Shown in pieces: positions 6,178 to 8,288 of a DNA stretch of 8,288 nt (position 1 is the stretch's first letter; every line of letters starts with the position of its first letter). A program made the translations under genes and the position numbers. Origin of the DNA: AC-50 sp035640455 (lineage in GTDB: Bacteria > Actinomycetota > Thermoleophilia > Gaiellales > Gaiellaceae); contig DASQWB010000109.1 in NCBI GenBank assembly GCA_035640455.1, positions 1 through 8,288 of the forward strand, in the 5' to 3' direction. The notes under the pieces are model-generated. The model was given only the letters and a program-made list of their open reading frames with translations. It had not been told where the DNA came from and ran no database searches.

Positions 6178-6548
6178 ATGCCGACCGTTAACCAACTCGT
6201 CAGGAAGGGCCGTACGGCGCCGAAGTCCAAGACGAAGACGCCTGCCCTCGCGGGCGCGCCGCAGCGGCGCGGCGTCTGCACGCGTGTGTTCACGCACACG
6301 CCGAAGAAGCCGAACTCCGCGCTGCGCAAGGTGGCGCGCGTCCGTCTGACGAACGGCATGGAGGTCACGAGCTACATCCCCGGCGAGGGGCACAACCTCC
6401 AGGAGCACTCGGTCGTGCTGGTCCGCGGCGGCCGCGTCAAGGATCTTCCGGGCGTGCGCTACAAGGTGATCCGCGCTGCCCTCGACGCCGCGGGCGTCTC
6501 CGACCGCCGGCAGGGCCGCTCGAAGTACGGCGCCAAGCGGGGTAGCTG

Positions 6549-6549
<1 letters not shown>
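6178..6549 (+). CDS. rpsL: 30S ribosomal protein S12
   Basis: S12 sits at the decoding centre of the small subunit, takes part in tRNA selection and accuracy, and is the classical site of streptomycin-resistance mutations. The product is 123 aa, the normal length for the family. It starts with MPTVNQLVRKGR and contains RGVCTRVFTHTPKKPNSALRK and GEGHNLQEHSVVLVRGGRVKDLPGVRYK. Lys43 and Lys88 (Lys42 and Lys87 in E. coli numbering without Met) are both wild type, so no streptomycin-resistance change is seen there. Asp89 is the residue methylthiolated by RimO in some bacteria. It is the first gene of the operon, behind its own promoter, and its stop overlaps the rpsG start by one base. Identity is certain. 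Confidence 0.99.
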
Positions 6550-7019
<470 letters not shown>

Positions 7020-7024
7020 CCGCG

Positions 7025-8288
7025 ATGACCTCTCCAGCCACGCGCACGCCGCGCACCGGTCAGGCGCTCGACCGCGTCCGGAACATCGGCATCATGGCGC
7101 ACATCGACGCGGGCAAGACGACGACGACCGAGCGGATCCTCTACTACACCGGCCGCACCCACAAGATGGGCGAGGTGCACGAGGGCGCCGCGGTCATGGA
7201 CTGGATGGCGCAGGAGCAGGAGCGTGGCATCACGATCACGTCTGCTGCGACGACGGCGTTCTGGCGCGACTTTCGCATCAACATCATCGATACGCCCGGG
7301 CACGTGGACTTCACGGTCGAGGTCGAGCGGAGCCTCCGCGTCCTCGACGGTGCGATCGCCGTCTTCGACTCGGTCGCGGGCGTCGAGCCGCAGTCCGAGA
7401 CGGTCTGGCGGCAGGCCGACCGCTACCGCGTGCCGCGCATCGCCTTCATGAACAAGATGGACCGTACCGGCGCCGACTTCTTCGCCTCCGTCCAGTCGAT
7501 GGTCGACCGGCTCGGAGCGCGCCCGGTGCCGGTGCAGCTGCCGATCGGCCAGGAGGAGCACTTCCGCGGGGTCCTCGACCTCGTCGAGATGCGCGCCGTC
7601 GTCTGGGGCGACGACCTCGGCGAGCGCTTCGAGTTCGAGGAGGTCCCGGCCGAGCTCACCGAGCAGGCGAACGAGTACCGCCACCAGCTGATCGACGCGG
7701 TCGCCGACCACGACGAGGAGCTGACCGAGACGTACCTCCTCGACGAGGAAGCCGTGACCCCGGAGATGCTCCGGCGCGCGCTCCGCAAGGCGACGCTCGA
7801 GATCGCCGTCACGCCGGTGCTCCTCGGCTCGGCGTTCAAGAACAAGGGTGTGCAGCCGCTCCTCGACGCCGTCGTCGACTACCTGCCGAGCCCGCTCGAC
7901 GTGCCGCCCGTGCACGGCGTCGACCCGCGCACGGAGAACGAGCTCTCGCGCCGTCCCGAGGTCGACGAGCCGTTCTCGGCGCTGGCCTTCAAGGTCATGT
8001 CAGACCCGTACGTGGGCAAGCTGACGTACTTCCGCGTCTACTCGGGCCAGGTCAAGGCCGGCGACCGCGTGCTGAACACCGCGACCGGTAAGACCGAGCG
8101 GATCGGCCGCATCCTCCAGATGCACGCGAACCACCGCGAGGAGCGGGAGGAGATCGGCGCGGGCGAGATCGCGGCCGCGGTCGGGCTCAAGTTCACGACG
8201 ACCGGCGACACGCTCGCCGTCGAGACGGCGCCGATCCGCCTCGAGTCGATGACGTTCCCCGACCCGGTGATCTCGGTCGCGATCGAGC
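7025..8288 (+). CDS. fusA: Translation elongation factor G (5' part, 3' end outside window)
   Basis: EF-G is the GTPase that drives translocation of tRNA and mRNA and, with ribosome recycling factor, splits ribosomes. The frame runs open to the right edge: 421 of about 690-700 residues are present. A GTPase domain with all signatures is visible: AHIDAGKT (25-32), RGITIT (67-72), DTPGH (89-93) and NKMD (143-146). The G' subdomain follows (about 155-260, within VPVQLPIGQEEHFRGVLDLVEMRAVVW onward), and domain II starts near 315 (EPFSALAFKVMSDPYVGKLTYFRVYSG). The fragment ends as domain III begins (PDPVISVAIE). The N terminus has about 15 residues before the conserved RVRNIGIMAHIDAGK block, slightly longer than E. 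coli but ordinary for actinobacteria. AGGTGG (7011-7016) is an ideal ribosome binding site 8 nt before the ATG. The 5-nt gap to rpsG indicates a shared transcript. Confidence 0.98.
   Translation, partial: MTSPATRTPRTGQALDRVRNIGIMAHIDAGKTTTTERILYYTGRTHKMGEVHEGAAVMDWMAQEQERGITITSAATTAFWRDFRINIIDTPGHVDFTVEVERSLRVLDGAIAVFDSVAGVEPQSETVWRQADRYRVPRIAFMNKMDRTGADFFASVQSMVDRLGARPVPVQLPIGQEEHFRGVLDLVEMRAVVWGDDLGERFEFEEVPAELTEQANEYRHQLIDAVADHDEELTETYLLDEEAVTPEMLRRALRKATLEIAVTPVLLGSAFKNKGVQPLLDAVVDYLPSPLDVPPVHGVDPRTENELSRRPEVDEPFSALAFKVMSDPYVGKLTYFRVYSGQVKAGDRVLNTATGKTERIGRILQMHANHREEREEIGAGEIAAAVGLKFTTTGDTLAVETAPIRLESMTFPDPVISVAIE

Overview
The window is high-GC bacterial DNA from a conserved chromosomal neighbourhood. 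It holds the 3' part of rpoC (RNA polymerase beta'), then a three-gene insert, then the start of the str operon (rpsL, rpsG, fusA). RpoC passes straight from its trigger loop into the C-terminal jaw region, without the long insertion found there in Proteobacteria. That feature, the G/C-rich third codon positions and the character of the two unassigned proteins suggest a deep-branching Actinomycetota, perhaps Thermoleophilia (Gaiellales/Solirubrobacterales-like). This placement is inference from pattern, not from a search.

Layout. Bases 1-2334 are rpoC without its N-terminal part; the active-site NADFDGD block would lie just upstream. Bases 2331-2427 are almost entirely palindromic and separate rpoC from a convergent gene. 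Bases 2425-3033 (minus) encode a soluble protein of unknown function with a ParB/sulfiredoxin-like motif near its C terminus. Bases 3068-4825 (plus, divergent from the previous gene) encode a secreted two-part protein of unknown function. Bases 4855-5880 (minus, convergent with it) encode a membrane-anchored GAF-GGDEF diguanylate cyclase with all key residues present. Bases 5881-6177 are intergenic: a dyad and -10-like element face the cyclase gene, and a strong sigma-A-type promoter faces rpsL. rpsL, rpsG and fusA follow in a tight operon, with a 1-nt overlap and a 5-nt gap; fusA runs off the right edge.

The core genes form the transcription/translation machinery: beta', S12, S7 and EF-G, the last three co-transcribed and probably translationally coupled. 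The three intervening genes alternate in strand (-, +, -), so they do not form an operon with each other or with the core genes and look like an independent insert. I found no RNA gene, CRISPR array, transposase, integrase or obvious defence system. The points most worth a second look are the palindromic block after rpoC, the two unassigned accessory proteins, the Gly-Asp microsatellite inside rpoC, and the regulatory sites in the cyclase/rpsL intergenic region.
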